64,000 nucleotides of DNA from JAWBMQ01 sp038828875 (GTDB lineage Archaea; Nanobdellota; Nanobdellia; Woesearchaeales; JAWBMQ01), in NCBI GenBank assembly GCA_038828875.1, contig JAWBMQ010000003.1, positions 62,001 through 126,000 on the forward strand, in the 5' to 3' direction. Position 1 is the stretch's first letter, and every line of letters begins with the position of its first letter. Shown one piece after another: positions 16,986 to 25,690 of this stretch. The position numbers and the translations under genes are program-made. The notes under the pieces were generated by a model, which saw only the letters and a program-made list of their open reading frames with translations, searched no databases and had not been told where the DNA came from.

Positions 16986-18321
16986 CTATTGCAGATTTTA
17001 TAATTATTTCGGGATTTTTTCCTCCAACAGGTACTGAAGCTGAATTTTTTCCACATGTTCCTGAAGAATCTTCTCCATATTCTTTACCAATCGCAACTAT
17101 GTTATTTAATGTTTCTAATATATTACCTTTAAGAGATGTTCCTTTTATAGGATACAATATTTTTCCATTCTTGACAACATAACCTAATGCTGCTTTAAAT
17201 TGAAATGAACCTGTTGCAGTATTTACTTGCCCTCCTCGAGAATCTACCATATAGATTCCATTTCTCAATTCTTCAAATAACTCTTCTTTTGAATAATCTC
17301 CTTTTTCAATGTATGTGTTTGTCATTCTTACCAATGGAAATTCATTATAATTGCCTATTCTTGAATTTCCTGTAGGTTTTAAACATAAATTTTTAGCAAA
17401 TTTATGATACATTCTTAAGCTAACTAAATAATTCTTTAGTACCCCATTATTAATAATTTGAGTTCTTTGTGCAATAATTCCTTCATCATCATAAGAAAAA
17501 GTTCCCCATAGATAATCATCTAAACCTAATGCTGAATCATAAACATTAACATTTTCAGCTGCTATTTTCTGATTCAACTTTCCTTTTAAACAGGATTCTT
17601 CTTTATAAACTAAATCACTTTCTGATGCATGACCTAATGCTTCATGAATAAATACTCCAGTAAGTATTGAATTTGAAAGAACATCGTACTTTCCTCCAGA
17701 AAATGGCTTTGCAATTTCTAAATCTTTCATTTGCTTTAAAGCATCTTCTTTCGTCTTTTCTACATTTAATTTATCTATGTAAGAAATTTTTGCATCTTTT
17801 TTAAAACCATAATCCTGAATTTTTTTAGAAAATACTTCCAAAGCAAAAACAGATCTTGGAAAATATTGTAAAATTCGAGAATTTCTAGAAGCAAAAATAT
17901 TCAATTCTCCAGAATAAATTGTTTTTGAATGATAATCTTCCTTTAAATCTAAAGTAGCTAAATCTTTAAGATCCTTAAAAGAAGGTTCTTTGAAAACATC
18001 ATTTCCAAAATATATCTCTTTTTTATAAGAACTTATAAAGTATTCTATCTCTTTTCCTCGTATTTTTTCAATTTCAGAATATAATTTTTGCTTCCAATTA
18101 TAAAAATTGTTTAATGAAATTAAATATTCTTTCTGTGATGTAATTATTCTAATTCCTAAGCCATAATTTGAACCTAAGAGAGTTTCACTAACTTTTCCAT
18201 TATTTATCTCTAATCCTGATTTTTTTCTATAGCTAGCATTTATAGAATAATCAAATCTTACTTTTCTACTCAAAAATTCATTTATTTCATCTACAAAACT
18301 AATAAAAGATTCTGGTGTCAA
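16966..18321 (-). CDS. tldD: TldD metalloprotease subunit
   Basis: This 451-residue protein carries the zinc motif HEALGH in GVFIHEALGHASESD, and the C-terminal TldD stretches MVDSRGGQVNTATGSFQF and GTCGKNSASVPVGG. With TldE it forms a hetero-oligomeric peptidase. The start codon appears to be TTG at 18321, giving MTPESF; I see no in-frame ATG close upstream. The gene overlaps tldE by 20 bases. Confidence 0.9.
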   Translation of the reverse strand: MTPESFISFVDEINEFLSRKVRFDYSINASYRKKSGLEINNGKVSETLLGSNYGLGIRIITSQKEYLISLNNFYNWKQKLYSEIEKIRGKEIEYFISSYKKEIYFGNDVFKEPSFKDLKDLATLDLKEDYHSKTIYSGELNIFASRNSRILQYFPRSVFALEVFSKKIQDYGFKKDAKISYIDKLNVEKTKEDALKQMKDLEIAKPFSGGKYDVLSNSILTGVFIHEALGHASESDLVYKEESCLKGKLNQKIAAENVNVYDSALGLDDYLWGTFSYDDEGIIAQRTQIINNGVLKNYLVSLRMYHKFAKNLCLKPTGNSRIGNYNEFPLVRMTNTYIEKGDYSKEELFEELRNGIYMVDSRGGQVNTATGSFQFKAALGYVVKNGKILYPIKGTSLKGNILETLNNIVAIGKEYGEDSSGTCGKNSASVPVGGKNPEIIIKSAIVGGNDD

Positions 18322-18384
18322 GTTAAAAAATAAAAAGAAAAAGAATTTTAAAATTTTATGTTTTTTAAATTATTATTTTATTAT

Positions 18385-18843
18385 TTATTTTTTATTATCA
18401 GATACTAAACAAGCTACATTTATCAAATCTACACTTATGTTTTCAAAAAACACATTAAAGGGCTCACATTTAGCAGAATTATTTAAAATTTGATAAACTG
18501 CTGCAACATATCCTTGATTTACTCCTGCATTATAATATTGAATTAGGGTTTGATTTAACTGATTGTCTAACAAAGATAAATAATTATTAACACAATTTGT
18601 AGAGATTAAATTATATACATTATCACCAACACTGATGTTGAAAGATTCACAATTCTTATACTTTTCTTCCATATCTAAAAGCTGCTTTTCTATAACTTTA
18701 ACATTGTTTGCAGTTATTGATGTATACATTTTTCTAGTTAATGAATAATTTACATAACTAAAAAAAGATACTAAAAAAACCAACACTAACACCAAAACCA
18801 TCAATAAAAATTCTGTTTTTACGGTATTCTTTAGATTGTCCAT
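18385..18843 (-). CDS. Small single-span membrane protein, uncharacterised
   Basis: This 152-residue protein has a basic N terminus and one transmembrane helix (about 13-33, LLMVLVLVLVFLVSFFSYV), followed by about 115 residues presumably outside the cell with five cysteines (CESFN, TNCVNN, KCEPF, VACLV). It resembles a type II anchored or pilin-like subunit in layout only. It is the last gene of the four-gene surface cluster, 24 bases after the lipoprotein gene. Confidence 0.65.
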   Translation of the reverse strand: MDNLKNTVKTEFLLMVLVLVLVFLVSFFSYVNYSLTRKMYTSITANNVKVIEKQLLDMEEKYKNCESFNISVGDNVYNLISTNCVNNYLSLLDNQLNQTLIQYYNAGVNQGYVAAVYQILNNSAKCEPFNVFFENISVDLINVACLVSDNKK

Positions 18844-18867
18844 ATTAAAAACCCTCTTTGATTATGA

Positions 18868-19803
18868 TTATTCCTTTTGTATATAAATTTTTCTTGTTAT
18901 CAAATAACCATAATTCAACAAAATATTAGTAACTTTTTCTAATTCCATATTATTTTTATTCATTTCATTTAATTCTCTTAAAGTTTGATCATTAAAAATT
19001 ATATCACATCTAACTTTAATTTTATTGTTAATAAATTCACCAACATCACAAAGTTCATAGTGCCCTGTCCCTATATTATATCTAAAAAAATTAACTTTAT
19101 TTATGTATTTTGAATCTACAAAACCTAAAAAATGACTTTCAAAAACTTTAGAATCAAAAAACATACCATCACCAACATTTTCAATTTCAAAATATAAACT
19201 TAAAACATTTTTAGTTATTATATAACGCCCGTAAGCATTTACTATTTGTAACGGCCCTTTTTGAGGAGGAATTTCTACAACTACATATTCATTAAGAACC
19301 TTATATTTGACTGTTTGATGAATGGAATAAAAAATATAAAAATAGAAGAAAAGCTCAGAGTTTTCGTTACTATTTTTAACATTTGAATCACTATAAACTT
19401 CAACAGGAATTGTAATTTTTGATTCTTTCATCCAAGATTGATATGATATTTTCGTTTTCAACGCAAATTCAGTAGATTTAGATTCAACTTTTATACCAAA
19501 TACTGAAGAAGGATAGACATACATTTCTTTAAATGGAGTATCTGAATAAAAATAAATATATAACATTTGATGTTGAGAATAACTCTTTAATTTTATTTCT
19601 GAAGGTTCAAAATTTATATTTGCTGAAAATGTTCGAAATATTTTAACTTCTGACTTTTTATTCTCTAAATATATCTTCAAAGGATTAAAATCTTCAACAG
19701 TAGGATTCTTTTTATTAATACATCCAACAAAAAACAAAACTAGAAAAAAGATTATTAAAAATATTGCCTTGTTTTTATAAAATATTATTCTAAAATATTT
19801 CAT
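18868..19803 (-). CDS. Lipoprotein with beta-sandwich features, uncharacterised
   Basis: This 311-residue protein has an N-terminal signal (AIFLIIFFLVLFF) and lipobox FVGC. The rest alternates short hydrophobic and polar stretches as in beta-sandwich domains, with a segment SLYFEIENVGDGMFF typical of CARDB-like Ig folds. It has the same length as its upstream neighbour and probably a related fold. The start codon overlaps the upstream stop by 4 bases, so translation is coupled. Confidence 0.65.
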   Translation of the reverse strand: MKYFRIIFYKNKAIFLIIFFLVLFFVGCINKKNPTVEDFNPLKIYLENKKSEVKIFRTFSANINFEPSEIKLKSYSQHQMLYIYFYSDTPFKEMYVYPSSVFGIKVESKSTEFALKTKISYQSWMKESKITIPVEVYSDSNVKNSNENSELFFYFYIFYSIHQTVKYKVLNEYVVVEIPPQKGPLQIVNAYGRYIITKNVLSLYFEIENVGDGMFFDSKVFESHFLGFVDSKYINKVNFFRYNIGTGHYELCDVGEFINNKIKVRCDIIFNDQTLRELNEMNKNNMELEKVTNILLNYGYLITRKIYIQKE

Positions 19804-20735
19804 TTTTCATTTACATTTAACTTGAAATTATTAATTGAAAATGTACTTTCTGCGCAATATTTATACTTTATTTGAAAATAATCATCAACGTTAAAGATTT
19901 CATTTCTTTGTTTTTTAATAACAAATGAAAAAGTAACATTGGTATTCTTGTAAACATCTATTATTTTTGATTTTTCTTTTTCGTTTTCTGCAGAAGAATA
20001 GCTCATACTTACATTTATTTTACCATATGTTGCATAATTCATTTCTTTACAGTTTTCATAAAAATGAAAATTATTATTTTTGTCAAAAAATATTGTAAAT
20101 GTTATCAAGAAACTTTCAATGTTATCAACATTTTGTAATTTCTTTAGATCATATTTAATATCAGATATATATAAAGGATGTCCATTTGATGAAGGAATTT
20201 TTACCTTCGCTTCACAACCTTTTATTGAAGTATATCCTAAAGAATAGAAATCTAAACAAAATACTACTAAATTTTCAACTTCTTTTTCAAAAAAATAATT
20301 GAAAACAACATCAAACATTTTATCTTGATCCGCCCTATTCAAAAAAAGATAATAATTATCTAATATATTTCCCCCTAAAGGAGCTATATCAGACATACCT
20401 TTTACTTTATATTTTATTAAATTATTTGTTGAAATCATTTGCCTATTAGAATTTTTAAAAATAACGAAATCTGGCGCAATTATTTTGATAAAAACATCAG
20501 ATTCGTTAGAAATTTTATTTGTCATCTTTAAATTTAATATAATCTCAGAGTTTTCTTTTAACTCTGTTGAACTTGGAATAACTTCTAAAATAATTCCATC
20601 CTTATTAGAATAATCAGGTAATATTTCTCTAGGTACTTCCTTTTGTTTACATGAGATCAAAAATAGAAACATAAATATAACTATTACAAATTCAATTTTT
20701 CTTAACTTTTGATCTTTCTCTTTATTTTTTTTCAT
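19800..20735 (-). CDS. Lipoprotein with Ig-like domain features, uncharacterised
   Basis: This 311-residue protein has a signal segment (FVIVIFMFLFL) and lipobox LISC. The mature start contains IILEVIPSSTELKENSEIIL, a pattern seen at the edge of Ig-like surface domains. No catalytic motif is visible. It overlaps both neighbours by 4 bases (ATGA-type coupling), so the three proteins are probably made in fixed ratio and act together at the cell surface. Confidence 0.65.
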   Translation of the reverse strand: MKKNKEKDQKLRKIEFVIVIFMFLFLISCKQKEVPREILPDYSNKDGIILEVIPSSTELKENSEIILNLKMTNKISNESDVFIKIIAPDFVIFKNSNRQMISTNNLIKYKVKGMSDIAPLGGNILDNYYLFLNRADQDKMFDVVFNYFFEKEVENLVVFCLDFYSLGYTSIKGCEAKVKIPSSNGHPLYISDIKYDLKKLQNVDNIESFLITFTIFFDKNNNFHFYENCKEMNYATYGKINVSMSYSSAENEKEKSKIIDVYKNTNVTFSFVIKKQRNEIFNVDDYFQIKYKYCAESTFSINNFKLNVNEK

Positions 20736-22465
20736 TTTTTATCTTCTTTTTCTTCATCAGATTCTATCTGTATTTCAATTCCTTTTTTAATAATATAAAT
20801 TAACTCTCCTTTAATATTAACTTCATTCGTTTGAATGGGTTTAGTTTCTTTAGTTGATAAAGTAATTCTAAATATATCTTTATTTTTTAAATTGCAAACT
20901 GCTTTCTCATATTTTGTTAATTCCTTCTTTTCACAATCTATTGCATCAGCATCTAGTTTTATTAGTGTATTTTTATCTTTGTTTTCATAATAAGCAAGAT
21001 CAAATTCTCTATTCAAGTTTATTAGAATATTTTTAATTTTAAATATTTCTCCATCCAAGGTCCATGTCTTTTCAAAAACAAACTCTAATCTATTTTCTAG
21101 ATCACTTATCAAAGGTAAAGCAAAAAATCCTATTCTTACTCTGTATGGTTCTTTAGGATCATATACTGTTTCTGGTAATTTAAGTTTATATGCTTCGAAA
21201 AAATTCTGTTTCTTCTTTCTTAAATTTAAAGCTTCAGTTTCATTTATAACATAATATTGTAAAGATGATGAAAAATTAGAAAAATAAATAACATAAATTT
21301 CTACTGACCTTTTATCTTTTCCTCCTACATTTTCAAAAAAACATTCAAAATCCATTGAATCATCTTTATCTAAGTAAAAAATAATATTATTACACGAATC
21401 TAACTTTTCATAATCACAAATACTTACTTTTTCTTTTTCTATGAATTGAGGAAATACTTTTCCTATTGTGTAGGTTTTTTTCTCTTCTTCAGATTCTTTT
21501 TTTTCGACTTTCTTTTCATCTTCGGGTTTTTCTTCTTTTTGATCTTCCATTCTACATCCGACCATAAAAGGTAGTACTTTAGGTACTCCAAAATTCTGTA
21601 CTTGGAAAAAAATTCTTACATTGGAATTAGGCAAATAAGATGGCAAGATAGATTGAACTTCAGTAATACCTAAACCATAATCAGGCGGTTTAGTAATATT
21701 TTCTACTGTTGTTGTCTCTGTATCAAGACCCATTGCAACTTGAGTATATTTATCTATATAATAATCAAAAAATTCATCCATAGATTTACCAAAAAATAAT
21801 TTAAACATACTGAATTGCCCGGACTTTGCCATATCAAAAAGTTTATTCGCTTCTTCCTTTATTTTTTGCCAAACATTCATAGAATTCATAACCAAATCAT
21901 TAAAAACATAATCTGAAACTGCTTTTTGTACATCAACAGTATTCTTATAAACAGGACTTACTCCATCTATTGTAGGAAGATTTGCCATGAAATAAATTAA
22001 AAAGAAAATTGTCCAAAAAAGAACATAACCATTTAAAAGAAATTTAAAAATCGGCACTTCATTGTAAAATGAATAAAGAATAAAAATTGGCCAAACAGGA
22101 GTAAAAACTAAAAAAATAATAATCCATGGAAAAAATTTGGATAAATAAATAAAAGGAATTGGTAAAAAGAATGAAAATAAACTTAATAAAAAACAAAATA
22201 TAAGATTATCCCATTTGAAAAATGTATCTGATGGCAAAGTAAAGAAGTAGAAGAAAAATCCATAAATCAAGTAAAAAACCAAAAAAGAATTTATCAAATA
22301 TCCTCTATTAAAATTAGTTATCAAATCTATTAGATGAATAAAAACTGCAAAAAAGAATAAGACTAAGATTATTCCATTTCCTTTATTTTCAAATTCTGGT
22401 GAAAATTCTGATTTTAATCTCTCTATAAAATCTGCTACAGACTGAAAAAAATCTCCAATTCCCAT
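20732..22465 (-). CDS. Five-helix membrane protein with large soluble domain, uncharacterised
   Basis: This 577-residue protein has about five transmembrane helices in its first 165 residues (about 30-50, 55-77, 87-108, 112-133 and 142-162) and then about 400 soluble residues. The soluble part has beta-sandwich-like stretches (VRIFFQVQNFGVPKVLPFMVGC), a Lys/Glu-rich linker near 305-330 and a charged tail. No family recognised. It heads the surface cluster, with a TATA-like AATATTTAAATATT overlapping the RNase Z stop just upstream. It may be the membrane base for the two lipoproteins. Confidence 0.65.
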   Translation of the reverse strand: MGIGDFFQSVADFIERLKSEFSPEFENKGNGIILVLFFFAVFIHLIDLITNFNRGYLINSFLVFYLIYGFFFYFFTLPSDTFFKWDNLIFCFLLSLFSFFLPIPFIYLSKFFPWIIIFLVFTPVWPIFILYSFYNEVPIFKFLLNGYVLFWTIFFLIYFMANLPTIDGVSPVYKNTVDVQKAVSDYVFNDLVMNSMNVWQKIKEEANKLFDMAKSGQFSMFKLFFGKSMDEFFDYYIDKYTQVAMGLDTETTTVENITKPPDYGLGITEVQSILPSYLPNSNVRIFFQVQNFGVPKVLPFMVGCRMEDQKEEKPEDEKKVEKKESEEEKKTYTIGKVFPQFIEKEKVSICDYEKLDSCNNIIFYLDKDDSMDFECFFENVGGKDKRSVEIYVIYFSNFSSSLQYYVINETEALNLRKKKQNFFEAYKLKLPETVYDPKEPYRVRIGFFALPLISDLENRLEFVFEKTWTLDGEIFKIKNILINLNREFDLAYYENKDKNTLIKLDADAIDCEKKELTKYEKAVCNLKNKDIFRITLSTKETKPIQTNEVNIKGELIYIIKKGIEIQIESDEEKEDKK

Positions 22466-22507
22466 TAAAAATTATTAAATAAAGCAATATTTAAATATTT
22501 GCGTTTT

Positions 22508-23434
22508 TTATTCTTTCTCAGTAAAAGAAAAAACATCTAAATCCTTAGAAAGATAAAATTTTATTCCTTTTTTTAGATTTTCTTTTAAATAATTTATCAT
22601 GAGCTTGTTAAATTTATCATCGTCCTTGTACCTTTGGCTAAAATGAGTTAGAATTAAATTCTTGGGCATAATTTCATTGGCTAATTGAACAACATCTTTT
22701 AAAGATAAATGAAAGAATTCTGATGCTTTTTGATAATCTTCTGCTGAATAAGTACATTCAATCAACAAATTTTGAACATCTTTTAAAGAATTGATCAATT
22801 TATCAAAATAAAGAGTATCTGTAACGTAAGCAAAAATTTTCTCTTCTTTAGTTTTTAAGCCTACTTCTTCGTAAGTAATCTTTTTACCATTATGAATTAT
22901 TTCTTCTCCATTTTTTAACTTTTTTATACTTTCGATCGATAAATTGTATTTTTGAAGCTTTTCTTTGTCTAGTTTAATTTGTGATTTTTTGTAGAAAATA
23001 TACGCATAAGTTTCAATTGAATGTAACAGCTTTATAGTTTTACAATAAAAATTTCCTAAATCTATAGTTGAGTTTTCATCAATTTCAATAACTTCCAAAC
23101 TGATCGGTGATGTAAATTCAAAGATCTTCAAAATTTGCTCTATCCTTTTTTTTGTAGTTTTAGGACCTATTATTTTTAATGTGTTTTTATAATTATTTGC
23201 TGCTAACATTTGAAATAAACCAGGTAAGCCTAAGGTATGATCTCCATGCCAATGTGTAATAAAGATATAATCTATGCTTGAAGGTCTAATCTTAGCTAGA
23301 CGAATTTGTCTTTGTGTACCTTCTCCACAATCCAAAAGAATTCCTAAATCTTGAAGCATTAAGAAAAATCCAGGATGGTTTCTTTTTTCTGTAGGTGTCA
23401 TTGAGGATGTTCCAAGTGCAACCAGTTTAATCAT
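22508..23434 (-). CDS. rnz: Ribonuclease Z
   Basis: This 308-residue metallo-beta-lactamase protein has the RNase Z start (VALGTSSMTPTEKRNHPGFFL), motif II FITHWHGDHTLGLPGL, the mid-sequence aspartate in AYVTDT, and the terminal ILTHFSQRY. RNase Z removes 3' trailers from tRNA precursors. No CCA is encoded in the tRNA genes of this window, which fits. It lies 9 bases after pelota and is probably cotranscribed with it. Confidence 0.93.
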   Translation of the reverse strand: MIKLVALGTSSMTPTEKRNHPGFFLMLQDLGILLDCGEGTQRQIRLAKIRPSSIDYIFITHWHGDHTLGLPGLFQMLAANNYKNTLKIIGPKTTKKRIEQILKIFEFTSPISLEVIEIDENSTIDLGNFYCKTIKLLHSIETYAYIFYKKSQIKLDKEKLQKYNLSIESIKKLKNGEEIIHNGKKITYEEVGLKTKEEKIFAYVTDTLYFDKLINSLKDVQNLLIECTYSAEDYQKASEFFHLSLKDVVQLANEIMPKNLILTHFSQRYKDDDKFNKLMINYLKENLKKGIKFYLSKDLDVFSFTEKE

Positions 23435-23443
23435 TCTATCACC

Positions 23444-24439
23444 TTAATAGATATTATACCTTAAAAAAGCAACTATTTTTCCAAAATTGTTGATCACTTT
23501 CTTCGCATCTTCAGTTTCAATAACAACAAATTTTCCATTCTTTTGCTCTAGTGCTTCTATTAAATTGAATGCTTCAGAATTTTCTAGTAAATAGTCTTCA
23601 GAAATTATCAATACTTCAATTGCTCCTGTTTCCACAATATCTTTAACTTTTTCTCCATATTCAACTTTATCGTTCATTTTTAAACGCTTCATAAATTCGT
23701 TGATTATAATCTCTTCTTCCCTTATTTGAACATCCTTTAATAGATTTTTCATCTCTTCGCTTCTTATTAATTCATGAATACCGTTTAAAGTAGGATTGTT
23801 TATATTAATATAAACTACACTATCTTTGAAAGGAAAATCTACCAAAATTTCATCAATAGTATTTTTCCAAAATATACTAAAACCTAACAATAGTTTAAAA
23901 TATCTCTTTTTTTCATAATATTCTTTAATCAAAGCAAACAAATCTCTAAATCTCTTCTCATTTTCATCAAAATTGTTATCTAAAATTACATTTTCTAAAA
24001 CATTTATCTTAGTGTTGGAAAGTTCAAAAATTATTGCTTCATGATTATCAAAAACACATCCTAAATAGACGTTTTTATTTGTTGGATTTGAAATCTTATT
24101 TAAGATATACTGATTGATTGGGGCATTTTTAATTAATTTAAATTCAGAATTCAATTGAATATGAATACTATGATAACCTGAAATTTCTTCACTGCTTTTC
24201 AAGATTTTTCCCAAAACTTTCAGCTCGTTAGAATCTTTTTTTAATTCAATTTTTTCTACTTCTAAAGAAACGAAAATTGTCTTAATTCTGACATTTTTGC
24301 TATCTTCGGCTTTTATTTTTCTAGTAGTTGTGCTTTCCACAATATCTTTTGGATTTATAAATAATTTTAAATGAAATAAATCTTCAAAAGTTTCAGGAAT
24401 AAACTTAAATTCATTATCCTTTTGATAAATTATCTTCAT
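23444..24439 (-). CDS. pelA: Pelota (Dom34) mRNA surveillance protein
   Basis: This 331-residue protein has the three-domain Pelota layout: an N-terminal Sm-like domain with DLFHLKLFINPKDIVESTTTR, a central eRF1-2-like domain without a GGQ motif, and a C-terminal eRF1-3-like domain with GAIEVLIISEDYL. With aEF1A it rescues stalled ribosomes. The first gene of an apparent pelA-rnz transcript. Confidence 0.92.
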   Translation of the reverse strand: MKIIYQKDNEFKFIPETFEDLFHLKLFINPKDIVESTTTRKIKAEDSKNVRIKTIFVSLEVEKIELKKDSNELKVLGKILKSSEEISGYHSIHIQLNSEFKLIKNAPINQYILNKISNPTNKNVYLGCVFDNHEAIIFELSNTKINVLENVILDNNFDENEKRFRDLFALIKEYYEKKRYFKLLLGFSIFWKNTIDEILVDFPFKDSVVYININNPTLNGIHELIRSEEMKNLLKDVQIREEEIIINEFMKRLKMNDKVEYGEKVKDIVETGAIEVLIISEDYLLENSEAFNLIEALEQKNGKFVVIETEDAKKVINNFGKIVAFLRYNIY

Positions 24440-24491
24440 TAGCCAAATAAAAAGAAAAACATTTATATAAATTTATGTTTAAATATGTGTA

Positions 24492-25646
24492 ATGGAATTG
24501 TCAAAAGTTAAAAAAGCAAGAAAAAAAGGTGCAACTAGTGCTAACGTTGTAGTGATGATTGTGGTTTTACTTGTTTTCTTATTAATTTATTTGTTTTATT
24601 TACCAGATTATGAGAAAGCAGAACTTTTCGCTTTAAATTCGAGTTCAAGTAATGCAACGGTATTAACTCAAGAAATTTTAAGATTGAACGTAGGAAAAAT
24701 AACTGGATTACCTTTAGAAACTTATGAATTTTCAATCCCTAGTGTTTCAGTGCATTACATCGAAGAATACACTACATTTTATGAAAGTGATACGTTCTTT
24801 CTTTATGCAAACCTCTTTGACAGCAATGAAAAGGTTATTAATTTTGATGTTGAATATCCATTAGAAAGTGATTTGTTTGTAAATTTAAACGTTTTAAGTG
24901 CTAAAAATGATATTAAAGTTTATTTGAACAACAAATTAATTTATGTCGGAAAAGATGATTTCACTATAGACAAGAATTTAGTTAAAAAACATAACATTTT
25001 GAAATTAAGGATGATGGATTCTGGAATGTATTTATTAGATAGCAATACTGCAAGATTATCTATAAAAATTTTTGGAAAAGTAAAAAACAGCAAAAATTCT
25101 GTACAAAAGTTGCCTATTTTCATAGGAAGTCAGCCTGTTCAATTTTGTGAAAAAGCTAAATTAGATTTATTTTTAGATTGTGTTGATGATCCAAAAAATT
25201 ATTTAGAAATTATACTAAACAACAAAACACTTTATTCTGCATCACCTAATTGTAGAAAATTTTACAACTTTGAGCTAGATTGCTCAAATTTAAAACATGG
25301 TGAAAATGTATTAACATATATAAGCAAAGATGGTAATTATTTCATAAGCAACGCAATGTTGACAATAAAAACCCAACAAAAAATTTCAGAACCAATTTAT
25401 TTTGATATTCCTAAAGAAGTTTACACTAAGATCTACCTTTACAACATAAACCTTTCATTAAGGTTTGTAGAACAAAGTAATGATTTTATTAAGGTAAATA
25501 TAAACGGTTTTGTTAGAGAGATGCAAGCAAAGGATAATTACATAATAATAAATGATTTTGTAAAACCTTCTAATAACTATATTATAATAACTTCTGAAAA
25601 AACTATAAATATTGCAGAATTAAAAATAGTGGCCCAAAAGAGATAA
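24492..25646 (+). CDS. Membrane-anchored protein with repeated beta domains, uncharacterised
   Basis: This 384-residue protein has a basic N terminus, one transmembrane helix (about 18-40, ANVVVMIVVLLVFLLIYLFY) and an extracellular part. That part contains at least three loosely similar units marked by IKVYLNNKLIY, LEIILNNKTLY and FIKVNINGFVREM, each followed by a hydrophobic strand and a turn ending in N-x-hydrophobic. This suggests tandem galactose-binding-like or Ig-like sandwiches. No enzyme motif visible. The gene is divergent from pelA with a short shared promoter region. Confidence 0.65.
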   Translation: MELSKVKKARKKGATSANVVVMIVVLLVFLLIYLFYLPDYEKAELFALNSSSSNATVLTQEILRLNVGKITGLPLETYEFSIPSVSVHYIEEYTTFYESDTFFLYANLFDSNEKVINFDVEYPLESDLFVNLNVLSAKNDIKVYLNNKLIYVGKDDFTIDKNLVKKHNILKLRMMDSGMYLLDSNTARLSIKIFGKVKNSKNSVQKLPIFIGSQPVQFCEKAKLDLFLDCVDDPKNYLEIILNNKTLYSASPNCRKFYNFELDCSNLKHGENVLTYISKDGNYFISNAMLTIKTQQKISEPIYFDIPKEVYTKIYLYNINLSLRFVEQSNDFIKVNINGFVREMQAKDNYIIINDFVKPSNNYIIITSEKTINIAELKIVAQKR

Positions 25647-25690
25647 AAGATTATGTTAAGATAATTTTTTAAATAATTTGTTTATTTCTT

